NCBI RefSeq assembly: GCF_035594125.1
Contig: NC_087158.1
Span: 9,391,178 to 9,455,177, forward strand
DNA: 64,000 nt
Source: Scylla paramamosain
Lineage: Eukaryota; Arthropoda; Malacostraca; Decapoda; Portunidae
Direction: 5' to 3'
A model generated the notes under the pieces. The model had not been told where the DNA came from. It was given only the letters and a program-made list of their open reading frames with translations, and ran no database searches. How positions within the stretch are numbered: the first letter of the stretch is position 1; each line of letters begins with the position of its first letter. This document shows positions 38,946-51,329 of the stretch, piece after piece. The translations under genes and the position numbers were made by a program.

Positions 38946-39288
38946 AGATCATGCTGATATAGGTTGGTTTGGTTGGACAAAGCCTGTGTTAACTTGTACT
39001 GTACAGGAAGTAGTCATGCCTGACTACTTTTACATTTTTTATGTATATGTACATTTATAGACCTTAATTATCAATATGATATATAACTATTTTGATACGT
39101 AAAAAGAAAAAAAAAATTTTTTGGGGGGGGAGGGGGTAGGTGGTTAATGCCAACCCTGCTTCACAGTTCAAACTGTGTACACGAGGTTGAATCTGCTAAC
39201 TGATGACAGCTGCCTTATTGTGGCAGAACAGTCTTGAATGCATCTGAATTTGGATTTCTCTGACTACATTACCTTCCTTCAGTCTCTA
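38946..39288. other. No gene seen
   Basis: Unclassified, with A-rich and G-rich homopolymers near 39105-39140. Confidence 0.4.
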
Positions 39289-39293
39289 GATGT

Positions 39294-40592
39294 TGTAGTC
39301 GCCAGTTGTGTTGCCTCACAAGGTCCTGTGAGGCTGGTGCTGAGAGATTAATATGAAGCATGTGTAACACTAAGGAAAGAGTAGAAATTAAGGAAACTAC
39401 ATTTATTATAGTAATTAATTGCAGTAGTGAAGTTGTGTGAGAAGCTTGTGTGAGAAGGTCCTGTTAGGCTGGTGCTGAGAGATTAATATGAAGCATGTGT
39501 AACACTAAGGAAAGAGTAGAAATTAAGGAAACTACATTTATTATAGTAATTAATTGCAGTAGTGAAGTTGTGTGAGAAGTTGTGTGAGAAGCTCTCCACA
39601 GCTAGCTGTGGAGAGCTTAGCTGTTGAGAGGTAGTGAGGGTTGTGTTTACGTGGTAAAGTTGATGACATGGCATGTAGGATCACCCAAGGTCGCATATCT
39701 GGCCCAGCAGCCTCAGAAGGGGGCAGATTGTGTCCAGGCTTCAGAGGGAGAGGTGTTGTGACTCGCTCTGCTTTCTTCATAAACCCTAGACCCTCAAACG
39801 CCGACCCTCATAGTTGTAAGTATGGCATTCTGGTTAAGTCAAAGTACACTGAATATTGAATATTATTATACGAGTATGTATTACATTTGTATGTCTATTA
39901 TTCTGACAGCTTGTTAAGGTGTAAACCATCATGTATTTTGGTTATTATATCGCTCTCTGTTATGATGGAATATTACCTCTTTATGATGCTTATGTGCCTT
40001 ACGTGCATGCGGATGTTTTATTGTATTTCAGTACTCCTCATGCTGATGTCGAATTAATTGTCACATTGGAAAAATGTGCTGGATACTTGAAGCTGCCGGA
40101 TACTCGAATGCCGGATGAGAGGGATTTCACTGTAATAACCAAACTACAAGCTGTCAGAATAATAGACACACAAATGCAATACATATAATAATATTGAATA
40201 TTCAGTGTACTTCGACTTAACCAGAATGCCATACTTACGACTATGAGGGTCGATGTTTGAGGGTCTAGGATTTATGGAGAAAGCAGAGCGAGTCATGACA
40301 CCTCTCCCTCTGAAGCCTGGACACAATCTGCCCCCTTCTGAGGCCGCTGGGCCAGATATGCGACCCTGGGTGACCCTGCGTGCCATGTCATCAACTTTAC
40401 CACGTAAACTTAACCCTCACTACCTCTCAACAGCTAAGCTCTCCATAGCTAGTTCCTCTCACACAACTTCACTACTGCAATTGACTACTATAATGAATGT
40501 AGTTTCCTTAATTTCTACTCTTTCTTTAGTGTTACACATGCTTCATATTAATCTCTCGGCACCAGCCTCACAGGACACAACTGGCGACTACA
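39294..40592. mobile_element. Long-inverted-repeat element, TG...CA ends, 5-bp target duplication GATGT
   Basis: The outer ends are TGTAGTCGCCAGTTGTG (39294) and its exact inverse CACAACTGGCGACTACA (ending 40592), flanked by GATGT on both sides (39289-39293, 40593-40597). The arms run inward to about 39921 and 40150 with high identity, sharing blocks such as CACGTAAA, CAGATTGTGTCCAGGCTTC, GGTCGCATATCTGGCCCAG and ATTATTCTGACAGCTTGT. The central loop is only about 230 bases. The left arm carries an extra ~136-bp internal duplication. Arm ORFs (KAERV, PLKPGHNLPPSEAAGPDMRP) are mirror images and not convincing as genes. It may be a foldback or Ginger-like transposon, or two LTRs in inverted orientation. 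Confidence 0.85.
39319..39590. repeat. ~136-bp tandem duplication in the left arm
   Basis: The block starting AAGGTCCTGTKAGGCTGGTG and including GAAGCATGTGTAACACTAAG is present twice head-to-tail in the left arm but once in the right arm. Confidence 0.92.
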
Positions 40593-41300
40593 GATGTCCA
40601 GTGAACATATTTCTTAGCATAATCCACTCAGTTTTTCTTCGTACACTCCATCAGTAGAAGCTTGCATGCAACATGCTGGGCAGGCAGCTTGAGGTTTTTC
40701 TGTAGGCAGTGTTGATGCAGTGGATGGATGCAGTAGGCACCTGCCAAAATGATAATTACTCCCAGTGAGGTCTAAAGCACTGGATCAGGGGTTGCTGTGG
40801 GCCTATCATTAAACCCAGCTGTGACCTCACTGAACCTTTGCCCTTTGTGTCTCACAACACAAGGAGGCAGTCACAGCCTGCCCTCTAAAGACAACTCTCT
40901 TCCTTCACACAAAACTACAAACCTCTAATTGCACACACACTCTGCACTCAAAATTCAAAATTATCATGGCAATCCTTACGCCAGCCTCTGAGTCCTGATC
41001 TGGGGAGAGGACCATAAATGTCCACAGGTCAGACTGCTCTTCTGGTATTGACCTTAAGTGTCTTGACACCCTTCTCAACTTTTTCTTCTTAACTTCTGCA
41101 ACATTTGTGGTCTTAGAACTAGTTTTCAATCTACAGAACACCACCTCTCCTCTACTAAACCTCATCTTTTCCTCACTGAAACACAGGTGTCTGAGTCAAC
41201 TGACTGTAACCCTTTCTCTGTTCCTTCCTACTTTCTCTATCCTCATTTTCAGTCCAAAGCTGAATGTTGTATTTATGCATGCTACAACTTAACCTCTTGT

Positions 41301-42508
41301 CGTAACCCTCCTCCTTACCTTTAAGAGAAGGCAGAGGTTATGCAGGAACTGCACTAATTCTTTATATAACAAACACTACAAGGTTTAGATCCAGTAACAG
41401 AGAGTTAAGGCCGGGGTTCTCACAATGGGGTAAGCCACAAACGCAGTTCAGAAACGTTAACACTATTTATTAACCAGTAGTTAACACATTCCACAATACT
41501 CGCAAGCAACGAAAGACCAGAATTCCACCACATATGAAAACATAGAATGACCTTTCGACAAATCTTGACGTCACTATTCACTTTAATTTAACAAGATTTT
41601 ATCGACCAACTCAAGTCATTCAGTGACATATAACACATTAACATGTAAGGACACACATAACATAATCACATAAAAGAATAATCAAATGTAACATTAAAAT
41701 ATTAGCACTCCATGTGAAGTGTCACAAAAGATATTAAAATCACTCATCAAGATTCAGCATTATATCACACATGTAAAATGACATAAAATATATGGGGACC
41801 ACAGTATACTGAAACAACATTTTAAATCGAGACACACAAGGCACTTAGGAAAAATCTTCTAAGTATTACTTATGACCAAGACGAGGCAGAGAATGACTAG
41901 GAGCTTCATGGTGCTGTCGAGTGGGAGCACCTACCAGGAACTTGTAACACTCCGCTCTTGGAATCTAGTTAGGTCTGAGAGAATCGTTCGCTACTTCGCC
42001 TTATATTCCATTTTGATGACAGCAACGTCGACCTATGTACATTGCTATCTACTACTACATAAGGAGTTATCCTTAAGGTTCAAAATCTAACTAGTTAGTA
42101 CACTCATCTCTTCCTTCACTCCACACGATCACCAGGATACTTATACTTCACTGTAGGTGTGTGAGAAACATGTCTCGTAGGGAGTCTATGGTTAACCACC
42201 TTTACACCTTTCGTGCATTACTGAAGTTAACAGTGGGTCACTGTTTTGTGTTTTTCAAAGTCAGCGACTGTAAGGTAACTTGATCACAAGATTGATTGCG
42301 AATAGGCTAGGTCCATTACCTATACGACCTTAGTCACCTTTACTCGGCGCTCGGGTGCCTCATCATCAGGGCAGGCACTGTCTTGTTCGTGTGACCAGGG
42401 ATGCTGTAAGCCTCACGAGGGGTCATGGTGGTAACCAGTGACCTCTGGGGCAATGGGTGGCTAAGGCCTGGGTACCTTGGCGACAACACCCTTGGCTTGG
42501 CTACAACG
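41301..42508. mobile_element. Unclassified 1.2-kb insertion in LINE-A endonuclease
   Basis: CTCTTGT stands on both sides (41294-41300 and 42509-42515; extending to 8 bases gives one mismatch). Removing the segment restores LINE-A sequence equivalent to ACCTGCTCTTGTGCCCATGC at 61.3 kb. The interior is AT-rich with no recognised ORF. No clear terminal inverted repeat was seen, so the class is unknown; the 7-8 bp duplication would suit a hAT-type element. Confidence 0.65.
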
Positions 42509-43327
42509 CTCTTGTGCCCATGCTCTTGAATCTTCCAAATTTCCCACCATCTGGCAACAAGTACAGAGTTACTCTCAAACAAAATTTATGTGCTGTATAC
42601 CTCTCAGCTAATTCCTCAGACTATAAGAAATTCTTTGAATACTTAACTTCCGAAGTGGAGCACATTCTGACTCTCTTCCCTTTTGTGGAGATCTCCATTC
42701 TTGGAGACTTCAATGTTCACTACCAACTTTGGCTTTCCTCTCCTTTCACTGACCATCTTGGAGAACTAACTTTAACTTTGCTATCCTCCACAACCTATAG
42801 CAATTAGTGCAACACCCTACTCATATTCTGACTGTCTTGGAGATGTGTCCAATATTCTAGACCTTTTCCTAACCTCTAATCCTTCTGCTTATGCTGTTAC
42901 CCTCTCTTCTCCATTGGGTTCCTCCGGTCACAATCTCATATCTGTATTTTGTCCTATTGCTTCAGTACCTCCTCAGGATCCCCCAAAGCAGAGGTGCCTC
43001 TGGCATTTTGCCTATGCTAGTTAGGGGGATCTGAGGAGGTGTTTTGCTGATTTTCCTTGTAATGACTACTGCTTCTATGTCAGAGACCCATCTCTGTGTG
43101 CTGAGCTCAAAGGTGTCTGGTATGGAGGCATTCATTCTTCACTCTTTTTCTCGACCTTTCCTTTAACACAGCCTGTTCTTGTGCTGTACATGATAGAGGT
43201 AGTCCACAAAAGATACTTGTGACTCCCATCACCAGAATCTCATGTGCTTTAAGTTTATGCCCAGACCCATGCCAAGTCTGTTCTCCAACTAGCCAAAAAC
43301 TCCTTCATTAATAGGGAGTCAAAAAAA

Positions 43328-43505
43328 AAGTTGTGTGAGAGGAACTAGCCGTGGATAGCTTAGCTCTTGAGAGGTAGTGAGGGTTGTGTTTACGTGGTAA
43401 AGTTGATGACATGGTGTGTAGGGTCACCCAGGGTCGCATATCTGGCCCAGCGACCTCAGAAGGGGGCAGATTGTGTCCAGGCTTCAAAGAGAGAGGTGTC
43501 ATGAC
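43328..43505 (+). mobile_element. Arm fragment of the long-inverted-repeat element patched into LINE-A
   Basis: GTTGTGTGAGAGGAACTAGC through CCAGGCTTC to GAGAGGTGTCATGACT is a third copy of the 39.6/40.4-kb arm. It replaces roughly 30 bases of LINE-A between CATTAATAGGGAGTCAAAA and GACTTCTGGCAC. The right junction shares TGACT between arm and LINE. There is no target duplication. Confidence 0.85.
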
Positions 43506-45276
43506 TTCTGGCACATAGCCAAAAGCATCTCCAATAACTTTGCTTCTTTTTTCCCTTCTTTATTTCAACCTGATGGCACTTTTGCTATCACATCTGTCTT
43601 TAAAGCTGAACTCTTTGTTCAAATCTTTGATAAAAACTTCACTTTGAATGATTCAGGGCTTGTTCCTCCCTCTCCACCCTCTGACTACTTCATGCTATCT
43701 ATTAGAATTCTTCACAATGATGTTTTCCATGCCTTCACTGGCCTAAACCCTTAGAAGGCTTATGGACCTGATGGTGTCCCTCCTATTGTTCTTCGAAACA
43801 GCGCCTCTGTGCTTGCACTTTGCCTAGTCAAAATCTTTCAACTTTGTCTGTCAACATCTAACTTTCCTTCTTGCTGGAAGTTTGCCTACATTCAGCTTGT
43901 TTCTAAAAATGATGACTGTTCTAATCCCTCAGACTACTGTCCTATTGTTTTAATTTCCTGCCTATCTAAAGCTTTTGAATCTATCCTCAACAGGAAGATT
44001 CTTAAACATCTATCACTTCACAATTTTTTTCCTGATTGCCAGTATGGTTTCCATCAAGGCCATTCTACTGGTGAACTGGCTTTCCTTACTGAGTCTTGGT
44101 CATTCTCTTTTAGAGATTTTGGTGAAACTTTTGCTGTTGCGTTAGACATATCCAAAGCTTTTGATAGAGTCTGGCACAAAGCTTTGATTTCCAAAATACC
44201 CTCATATAGCTTCTATCCTTCTCTCTGTAAATTCATCTCAAGTTTCCTTTCTGACTGTTCTATTGCTGCTGTAGTAGACAGTCACTGTTCTCTGAAGTAT
44301 CTTAACAGTGGTGTTCCTCAGGGTTCTGTCCTGTCGCCCATTCTCTTCTTATTATTCATCAATGATTTTCTAAACCAAACTTCTTGTCCTATTCACTCCT
44401 ACGCTGATGATACCTTCCTTCACTTTTCCTCATCTTTTCATAGATGTCCAACTCTTCAAGAAGTAAACAGTTCATGCAGTGAAGCCACAGAATGCCTGAC
44501 TTCTGATCTCTCTAAAATTTATGATTGGGGCAGAGCAAACTTGGCATTGTTCAATGCCTCAAAACTCAATTCCTCCACTTACCATCTTGACACAACCTTC
44601 CAGAGAACTATCCCTTCTTCAGTGACACACATCTGTTCCCCTCTTCTACACTGAACATCCTTGGTCTGACCTTTACTTATAATCTAAACTGGAAACTTCA
44701 CATCTCATCTCTAGCTAAAACAGCTTCTATAAAGTTAGGCATTCTGAGATGTCTTTGCCAGTGCCCCTCCCCCCCCCCACCTTGCTGATAAGTCTCTACT
44801 GAGGCCTTATTCATTCATGTATGGAGTATGCTTCATATGTCTGGGGGGCTCCACTCATACTGCTCTTTTAAGCAGGGTGGAATCAAAAACTTTTTGCTTC
44901 ATCAACTCTCCTCTGACTGTCTTCAGCCTCTTTCTCATTGCTGCAATGTTGCATCTCTTGCTATCTTCTACTTCTATTTTCATGCTAACTGCTCTTCTGA
45001 TCTTGCTAACTGCATGCCTCACCTTCTCCTGTGGCCTTACTACACAAGACTTTCTTCTTTCTCTCATCCCTATTCTGTCCACTTCTCTAATGCAAGAGTT
45101 AACCAGTATTGTCAATCATTCATCCCTTTCTCAGGTAAACTCTGGAACTTCCTGCCTACTTCTGCATATCTACCTTCTTGTGACTTGAACTCCTTGAAGG
45201 GGAAGGTTTCAAGACACTTACCCTTCAATTTTTGACTACTGCTTCAGACCCTATTTGGGGGTTGTCATTTTAGTGG

Positions 45277-45440
<164 letters not shown>

Positions 45441-45463
45441 CTGGTGTTCCTCCTACATAAAAA

Positions 45464-45746
45464 AAGGTTTGGATGACTTTTGTTCAGCTGAGAAGCTGTC
45501 AGATGAGCATTTTTATGCAATTCTCTAGCAAAAAGCTTATTAGTAGCCTTGGATATCTTTTTAAAGTGTCCAGTATAAGGTTTTGTTGGAGAAACAACAT
45601 TGGGTGGTGAATTGCATGCAGCAGCCATTAGCAACATTATTGTTGATTTTGCCCTGCTTGTATGCCTACATATTTCTTTAACAGGCAGTTCCCCTTGCAT
45701 CCAGGCTAAAACATGAACCTTTTCCTCTTTTGTTATGTGTTTGCAA
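45464..45746 (-). pseudogene. Tc1-like transposase N-terminal fragment
   Basis: Minus strand: HITKEEKVHVLAWMQGELPV, KEICRHTSRAKSTI, then KATNKLFARELHKN and LTASQLNKSHPNLF. This is the paired helix-turn-helix of Tc1-type transposases (EEKAQV...EIARRTGRxKSTI...LxASQLxxxHP). Only the DNA-binding region remains; the catalytic part is cut off where the LINE-A tail begins, so LINE-A inserted into it or deleted the rest. Confidence 0.82.
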
Positions 45747-46415
45747 TCTATATCTGGTCAATATATAAAGAAATACAAGATAAGAAATGCTGAACTCTAA
45801 ATGTTGGTAAATTGGAGAGGAGCTAGCCAGAGCACCAACATATCCCCTTCCTAACAGTGTCATCACTGAGCCTGTTTCTTGCAAATGTTGCTGGTAAGGC
45901 TCTTGCTCAGACTGCAGGATGGAAAATTCAAACCAGCTTTTAACAATCAGGTTGTGAATTATAATGGTCTGGGTCCAGTTTCTTTTTGCAATGAATGTAC
46001 ATCATCAGAACATCCGTAGATTCGAATAAGCAATAAAATGCTATTGGGGATTTCCACAACATCATGTGCCATTGTTTACATCTGCTGTGTTGTGATTTTG
46101 CTGCTCCACAGCTATTTATTTATTTATTTATTTATTTATTCTTATCTTTAAACAGTGTCTTCTACAAAACTGTTCAAGGCAACACAGTTTTACTATATTT
46201 CCTTCATGTATAATTTGACCTCAAATGTTTGTCTATCCATGATTTCAGGCCAGGAAATTGGTAATTTATAGTATATCATGTTTATAAGTTGACCACCTTC
46301 ATGAAGGGCAGCATCCTTTAGCATCTACGGTATAACCAGTTAATCTTGGAGTACTGTGCTGGTAATGGAATGACAAGTTATGCTATTAAAGCATCACATT
46401 TTTATGAGACTATGA

Positions 46416-46502
<87 letters not shown>

Positions 46503-46564
46503 ATCTGCTTCTCCTTCCTTGTTCAGTCTGATGATTAAGGTGTGAAATGCTTGTCCTCACATGG
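45747..46564. other. Unclassified, with (TTTA)n and (GA)n
   Basis: Contains (TTTA)n near 46111-46142 and (GA)n at about 46419-46500. Part may be the 5' side of the Tc1 element. No gene seen. Confidence 0.5.
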
Positions 46565-48396
46565 ATCCTCACAAGATCTAACTCCCCTCGTGACTTCTGG
46601 CATCTAGCCAAAAATATCTTCAATAACTTTGCTTCTTCTTTCCCTCCTTTATTTCAACCAGATGGCACCACTGCTATCACATCTATTTCTAAAGCTGAAC
46701 TCTTTGCTCAAACCTTTGCTAAAAACTCTACCTTGGACGATTCTGGGCTTGTTCCTCCCTCTCCTCCACCCTCGGACTACTTCATGCTACCTATTAAAAT
46801 TCTTTGCAGTGATGTTTTCCATGCCCTTGCTGGCCTAAACCCTCGGAAGGCTTATGGACCTGATGGGGTCCTTCTTATTGTTCTCCGAAACTGTGCCTCC
46901 GTGCTTGCACCTTGCCTAGTCAAACTCTTTCAGTTCTGTCTGTCAACATCTACTTTTCCTTCTTGCTGGAAGTTTGCCTACATTCAGCCTGTTTCTAAAA
47001 AGGGTGACCGTTTTAATCCCTCAAACTACCGTCCTATTGCTTTAATTTCCTGCCTATCTAAAGTTTTTGAATCTATCTTCAACAGGAAGATTCTTAAACA
47101 TCTATCACTTCACAACCTTCTATCTGATTGCCAGTATGGATTCCGTCAAGGCCACTCTACTGGTGATCTTCTGGCTTTCCTTACTGAGTCTTGGTCATAC
47201 TCTTTTAGAGATTTTGGTGAAACTTTTGCTGTTGCCTTGGACATATCAAAAGCTTTTGATAGAGTCTGGCACAAAGCTTTGATTTCCAAACTACCCTCCT
47301 ACGGCTTCTATCCTTCTCTCTGTAACTTCATCTCAAGTTTCCTTTCTGACTGTTCTGTTGCTGCTGTGGGAGATGGTCACTGTTCTTCTCCTAAATCTGT
47401 TAACAGTGGTGTTCCTCAGGGTTCTGTCCTGTCACCCACTCTCTTCTTTTTATTCATTAATGATCTAAACCAAACTTCTTGTCCTATCCACTCCTACGCT
47501 GATGATACCACTCTGCACTTTTTCATGTCTTTTCATAGACGTCCAACCCTTCAGGAGGTAAACATTTCATGCAGGGAAGCCACAGAACGCTTGACTTCTG
47601 ATCTTTCTAAAATTTCTGATTAGGGCAGAGCAAACTTGGCATTGTTCATTGCCTCAAAAACTCAATTCCTCCATCTATGAACTTGACACAATCTTCCAGA
47701 CAACTATCCCCTCTTCTTCAGTGACACTCAACTGTCCCCCCTCTTCTACACTGAACATCCTCAGTCTGTCCTTTACTTATAATCTGAACTGAAACTTCAC
47801 ATCTCATCTCTAACTAAAACAGCTTCTATGAAGTTAGGCGTTCTGAGACATCTCCGCCAGTTTTTCTCACCCCCCCAGCTGCTAACTCTTATCCGTCCAT
47901 GTATGGAGTATGCTTCACATGTCTGGGGAGGGTTCCACTCATACTGCTCTTCTAGACAGGGTGGAATCAAAAGCTTTTCGTCTCATCAACTCCTCTCCTC
48001 TAACTGACTGTCTTCAGCCTCTCTCTCATCGCCGCAATGTTGCATCTCTAGCTGTCTTCTACCTCTATTTTCATGCTAACTGCTCTTCTGATCTTGCTAA
48101 CTGCATGCCTCCCCTCTTCCCGTGGCCTCACTGCACAAGACTTTCTTCTTTTTCTCACCCCTATTCTGTCCACTTCTCTAATGCAAGAGTTAACCAGTAT
48201 TCTCAATCATTCATCCCTTTCTCTGGTAAACTCTGGAACTCCCTGCCTGCTTCTGCATTTCCACCTTCCTGTTACTTGAATTCCTTCAAGAGGGAGGTTT
48301 CAAGACACTTATTCATCAAATTTTGACTACTGCTTTGACCCATTTATGGGACTGGCATTTCAGTGGGCATTTTTTTTATTGGATTTTTGTTGCCCA
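46565..48396 (+). mobile_element. LINE-A copy with long open RT
   Basis: The longest uninterrupted LINE-A frame here: 46547-47623 encodes SPRDFWHLAKNIFNNFASSF, NPRKAYGPDGVLLIVLRNCA, SNYRPIALISCLSKVFESIF, YGFRQGHSTGDLLAFLTESW, DISKAFDRVWHKALISKLPS, NSGVPQGSVLSPTLFFLFIN and HSYADDTTLHFF. A stop follows KISD (TGG to TAG, about 47621). Frameshifts lie near 47680 and 47735, and a small deletion near 47888 removes LYKGL. The C-terminus (47910-48326) is open. It is truncated 5' and ends in the 3' UTR at TTTTTGTTGCCC without a poly(A) tail, fused to LINE-B. Confidence 0.92.
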
Positions 48397-48562
48397 TTTC
48401 TGCAGTCTTCGAGTATTCCAGTTCATTCTCTTCCAGTTTGCTAATCCCTTCTTTGTTTTTTAGTTTACTGTTTACGAATCGGTAAAATTATTTTGGGTGG
48501 TCCTTACACTTCTCCACCATATCATTCTTATAGTTTCTTTTTAACCCTGCATAGTTGAATGT

Positions 48563-50597
48563 TGTAAGGGGAGAAATGACCAAGATGGGTGATGGTGAAG
48601 TGTCCAGCTGTTTTTCCAGATCCAGAATCGTCTGAGCCAAGTAGGGGGTAGTTAGAAGGCTGACCAACCTGCACCCAACCAGGGTAGACTAGAAGGCCTG
48701 TTGGCCTGCACCCAGTCTCAGCTCAAAGAAACGAGCCCAACACTCCAACACTCCGACGTACAGTCACAATACACAGCACTGCACTGCACTTAACATGCAC
48801 AACACTATGATCATAAACAACTGGGCACTGCTGAAGCACTGGTCAACACATAAGTGTGTTCTTGACACCTTTTCTGCCAATCCCCACACACATGGAACAC
48901 TACACAGCTCAATATCCTGGCGAGGCTCACCACTGTAAGGGGAGAAACAACTGGGATGGGTGATGGTGATGCATCCAGCCATTTTTCTAGATCTCAGAAT
49001 AGTCTGAGCTGCATAGGCTAGGGGTGTCAAATTCAAATCCTTTAGAGGACCAATTATGCACTTGGTTATGGTCTTGAGGGCCATCAAAGATTTGGTAAAT
49101 ACTTATTGGCAAGACTGAAGATTACAACTTATTTTGCTGGTTATCCTGGTCTACCAAAAATACATTATTTGGGTTCATCTGAACTTACACATGTAAAATT
49201 GGTCTTAGCTAATAAATACAACACTAATTATTACAAAGAAAGGAAAATAATATGCAATAATGTGGGAATACAGTTACTATAGTATATTATTGAAATTCTT
49301 TGAGTTTTGAAACAAAATAGAAATTTTGTTGCATTAAGGTATATACATAAAAAAAAAAAGGAAACTGCAACTCAGATCTTTGACTTTATTTTCCACTATA
49401 ATGCATGCATTTTTCTTCAAGAAGTTTTCCACATTTGGCTTCATTAGAGATATTCCAAGTCGCAGGATGGCATCCAAGTGTTTGTCCATAATTTTGGTAC
49501 AGTATCTGGACTTATTCACCTTTATCTAAGAGAATGATTGTTTGCATACATAGGTGCTACCAAACTGAACAGCCCAAAAGCAAGCATTGTGATTAATAAG
49601 TGGTTGGTAAAAGAATCCTTGAAGAGCAAAATTAGCCTGAATATCCAGGTTTAACAGTCGTACAGGCCTCCACCCCTTGTTTGTCACGTCTGGTACATAT
49701 GAAAACGTTTGGGCGACTCATGCGTTCAAGTACCAGCATTTGGTTTCAGATATTCTTTATGTTCATTTATTAAAATTTGCAATAAAAGAGCATTATTGCT
49801 AGCAATCATAATATGGAATAAATCATTGTCATATGAATGAAAGATTGAAAGATAAAAGTTATTATGTCTCGTCTTAACAGTTTAGTTACATTTTCCTCAG
49901 TTATAACAATTATAGTAACTCGAGTTGAAAATCTCTTGTCACCTTGCAGGCCACTTAAGAACATCCCACAGGCCACATTTGGCCTGTGGGCCATGAGTTT
50001 GAGACCCCTGGAGTAGAGGTGGTCCACAAAGGGGTGATGGAACAGAAACACTGGGGAGCGGTGTGGAAGTTTAATCACAATACTTTCTTCACACACTACA
50101 CACAAGATACCAAGGACATGAATACTACACATTCACACTGCCACTGAAGCTTCTCAGCCCTCTTCCCGTTCAGTCGCTGTGACACGGGAAAACACTAACA
50201 CACACACATAACCTGTCACTAGGGATGAACGAGGATAAGGTGAGGGCACTTTGTTGTAGTGGAAACTGAGATGACAGCCAAGGGAGAATAGGTGTGCCTA
50301 GTCTTAGCACTGAGTCTGTTCTGCTGGAGCTGGATTTTCAGGGTCCGCAATAGCCTTGAAAAGAGGCTACAAGAAGCCTACACACAATGAAACTAGGCAG
50401 AGCTTCGAAACATTGAAACAGGTTTAGATGTTTGAAGCATCCACACACTCTAAAACAGCTGATGACTCAAAGCTTTGGGACGGGCACTGGTGAGCTGACC
50501 TTCTCCTACACTCCCAGGTGGTGGAAGGGGGAAGAGTACCAGGTTCCCCTGCTCCTCCTTGGCTTGTTTAGGTGGGAGCAGTGTTTCATCCCTTACA
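48563..50597. mobile_element. LTR-like insertion (TGTAAGGG...CCCTTACA) with 5-bp target duplication AATGT
   Basis: Ends TGTAAGGGGAGAAA and TTTCATCCCTTACA, flanked by AATGT on both sides (48558-48562 and 50598-50602). Removing it plus one AATGT rejoins the LINE-B frame as NEYIQLCRVKKKL. There are no gag-pol genes, so it is best read as a solo LTR or a terminal-repeat-only element. The 5' ~90 bases recur at 48934 (TGTAAGGGGAGAAACAACTG), giving a ~371-bp internal direct repeat. A hAT element (49019-50010) sits inside. TG...CA ends and a 5-bp duplication fit LTR retrotransposons; Ginger-like DNA transposons are an alternative. Confidence 0.78.
49019..50010 (-). mobile_element. hAT element remnant with transposase C-terminus
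   Basis: Left end TAGGGGTGTCAAATTC, right end GAGTTTGAGACCCCTG, the inverse of CAGGGGTCTCAAACTC, as in CAGGGGTGTCAAACT-type hATs. Minus-strand ORF 49519-49334 reads NKSRYCTKIMDKHLDAILRL and SLMKPNVENFLKKN, resembling the hAT C-terminal dimerisation region (SRYRTKLTDEHLxAxLRxAxSxxxPN). Only this part of the transposase remains. The flanking octamers (GCATAGGC and GAGTAGAG) match poorly, so the target duplication has decayed or the borders are slightly off. Confidence 0.82.
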
Positions 50598-51039
50598 AAT
50601 GTACTCATTTCTGGCCTCTATATAGTTTTTCCATAGTTCTGGCCTTCTTTTCCTTCTCCATTTATTCTACATCTGGTCTCTCTTACTTTTTGCCTCCTTA
50701 CACCTTTTGTCAAACCATTCACTTTTCCTAATCTCTTTCTTGCTCACTTTTGGCATGTATTGTCTGATGCCATCATTATAAGAGTTAAGGAACAATTCCC
50801 ATTTTCATCAATGGTACTGGTCATGTCATGTCAATATGCCTATGTAAAATATTGTTTCATGGCTTTATAGTCTGCCCTACTATATAGTTCAGCCTTCCAA
50901 TCTTGTGACTTTGTTATTTGAAGTTCAGTTAGCACATGATCATTCTTGGCTAAGGGGGAGTCATAGATGACACTTTCTATAATTTTAGGGTCTTTCATGA
51001 AAACCAAGTCTAGTCTCAATGGTACATTATCATCCCTAA

Positions 51040-51135
51040 ATGTCATATCAGTTGCAATCCACTGTGTTAAATTTTTTTTCCATGGCTAAATCTCATATCA
51101 GTTGCAATCCATTGTGTTAAAGTTTCTTCCATGGC
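51040..51135. repeat. ~49-bp tandem duplication
   Basis: CATATCAGTTGCAATCCAYT plus GTGTTAAA and TTCCATGGCT occur twice, within the minus-strand LINE-B endonuclease. Confidence 0.9.
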
Positions 51136-51329
51136 TGACTTCAACATTTCACTCCCTCTGCGATTCATCACTTCCTTCAGTTGTCACTCCTCCTAGTTTA
51201 CTTTACAGTTGAAGTCACCCATGATGGTCAGATTTTTGCAGCAGCTTATAAGTTCCTCCATATTGGATAACGTTTCTTTTAGAATTTCCTTGTGTTCTTT
51301 GATGTTCCATGACCTTAGTCCTTAGGGCT

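Noticed and set aside
39550..40657. Mirror-image ORFs with PLKPGHNLPPSEAAGPDMRP as a gene pair
   Set aside because: Both derive from the arms of one inverted repeat; the third, truncated copy at 43.4 kb has frame differences, so coding is unlikely.
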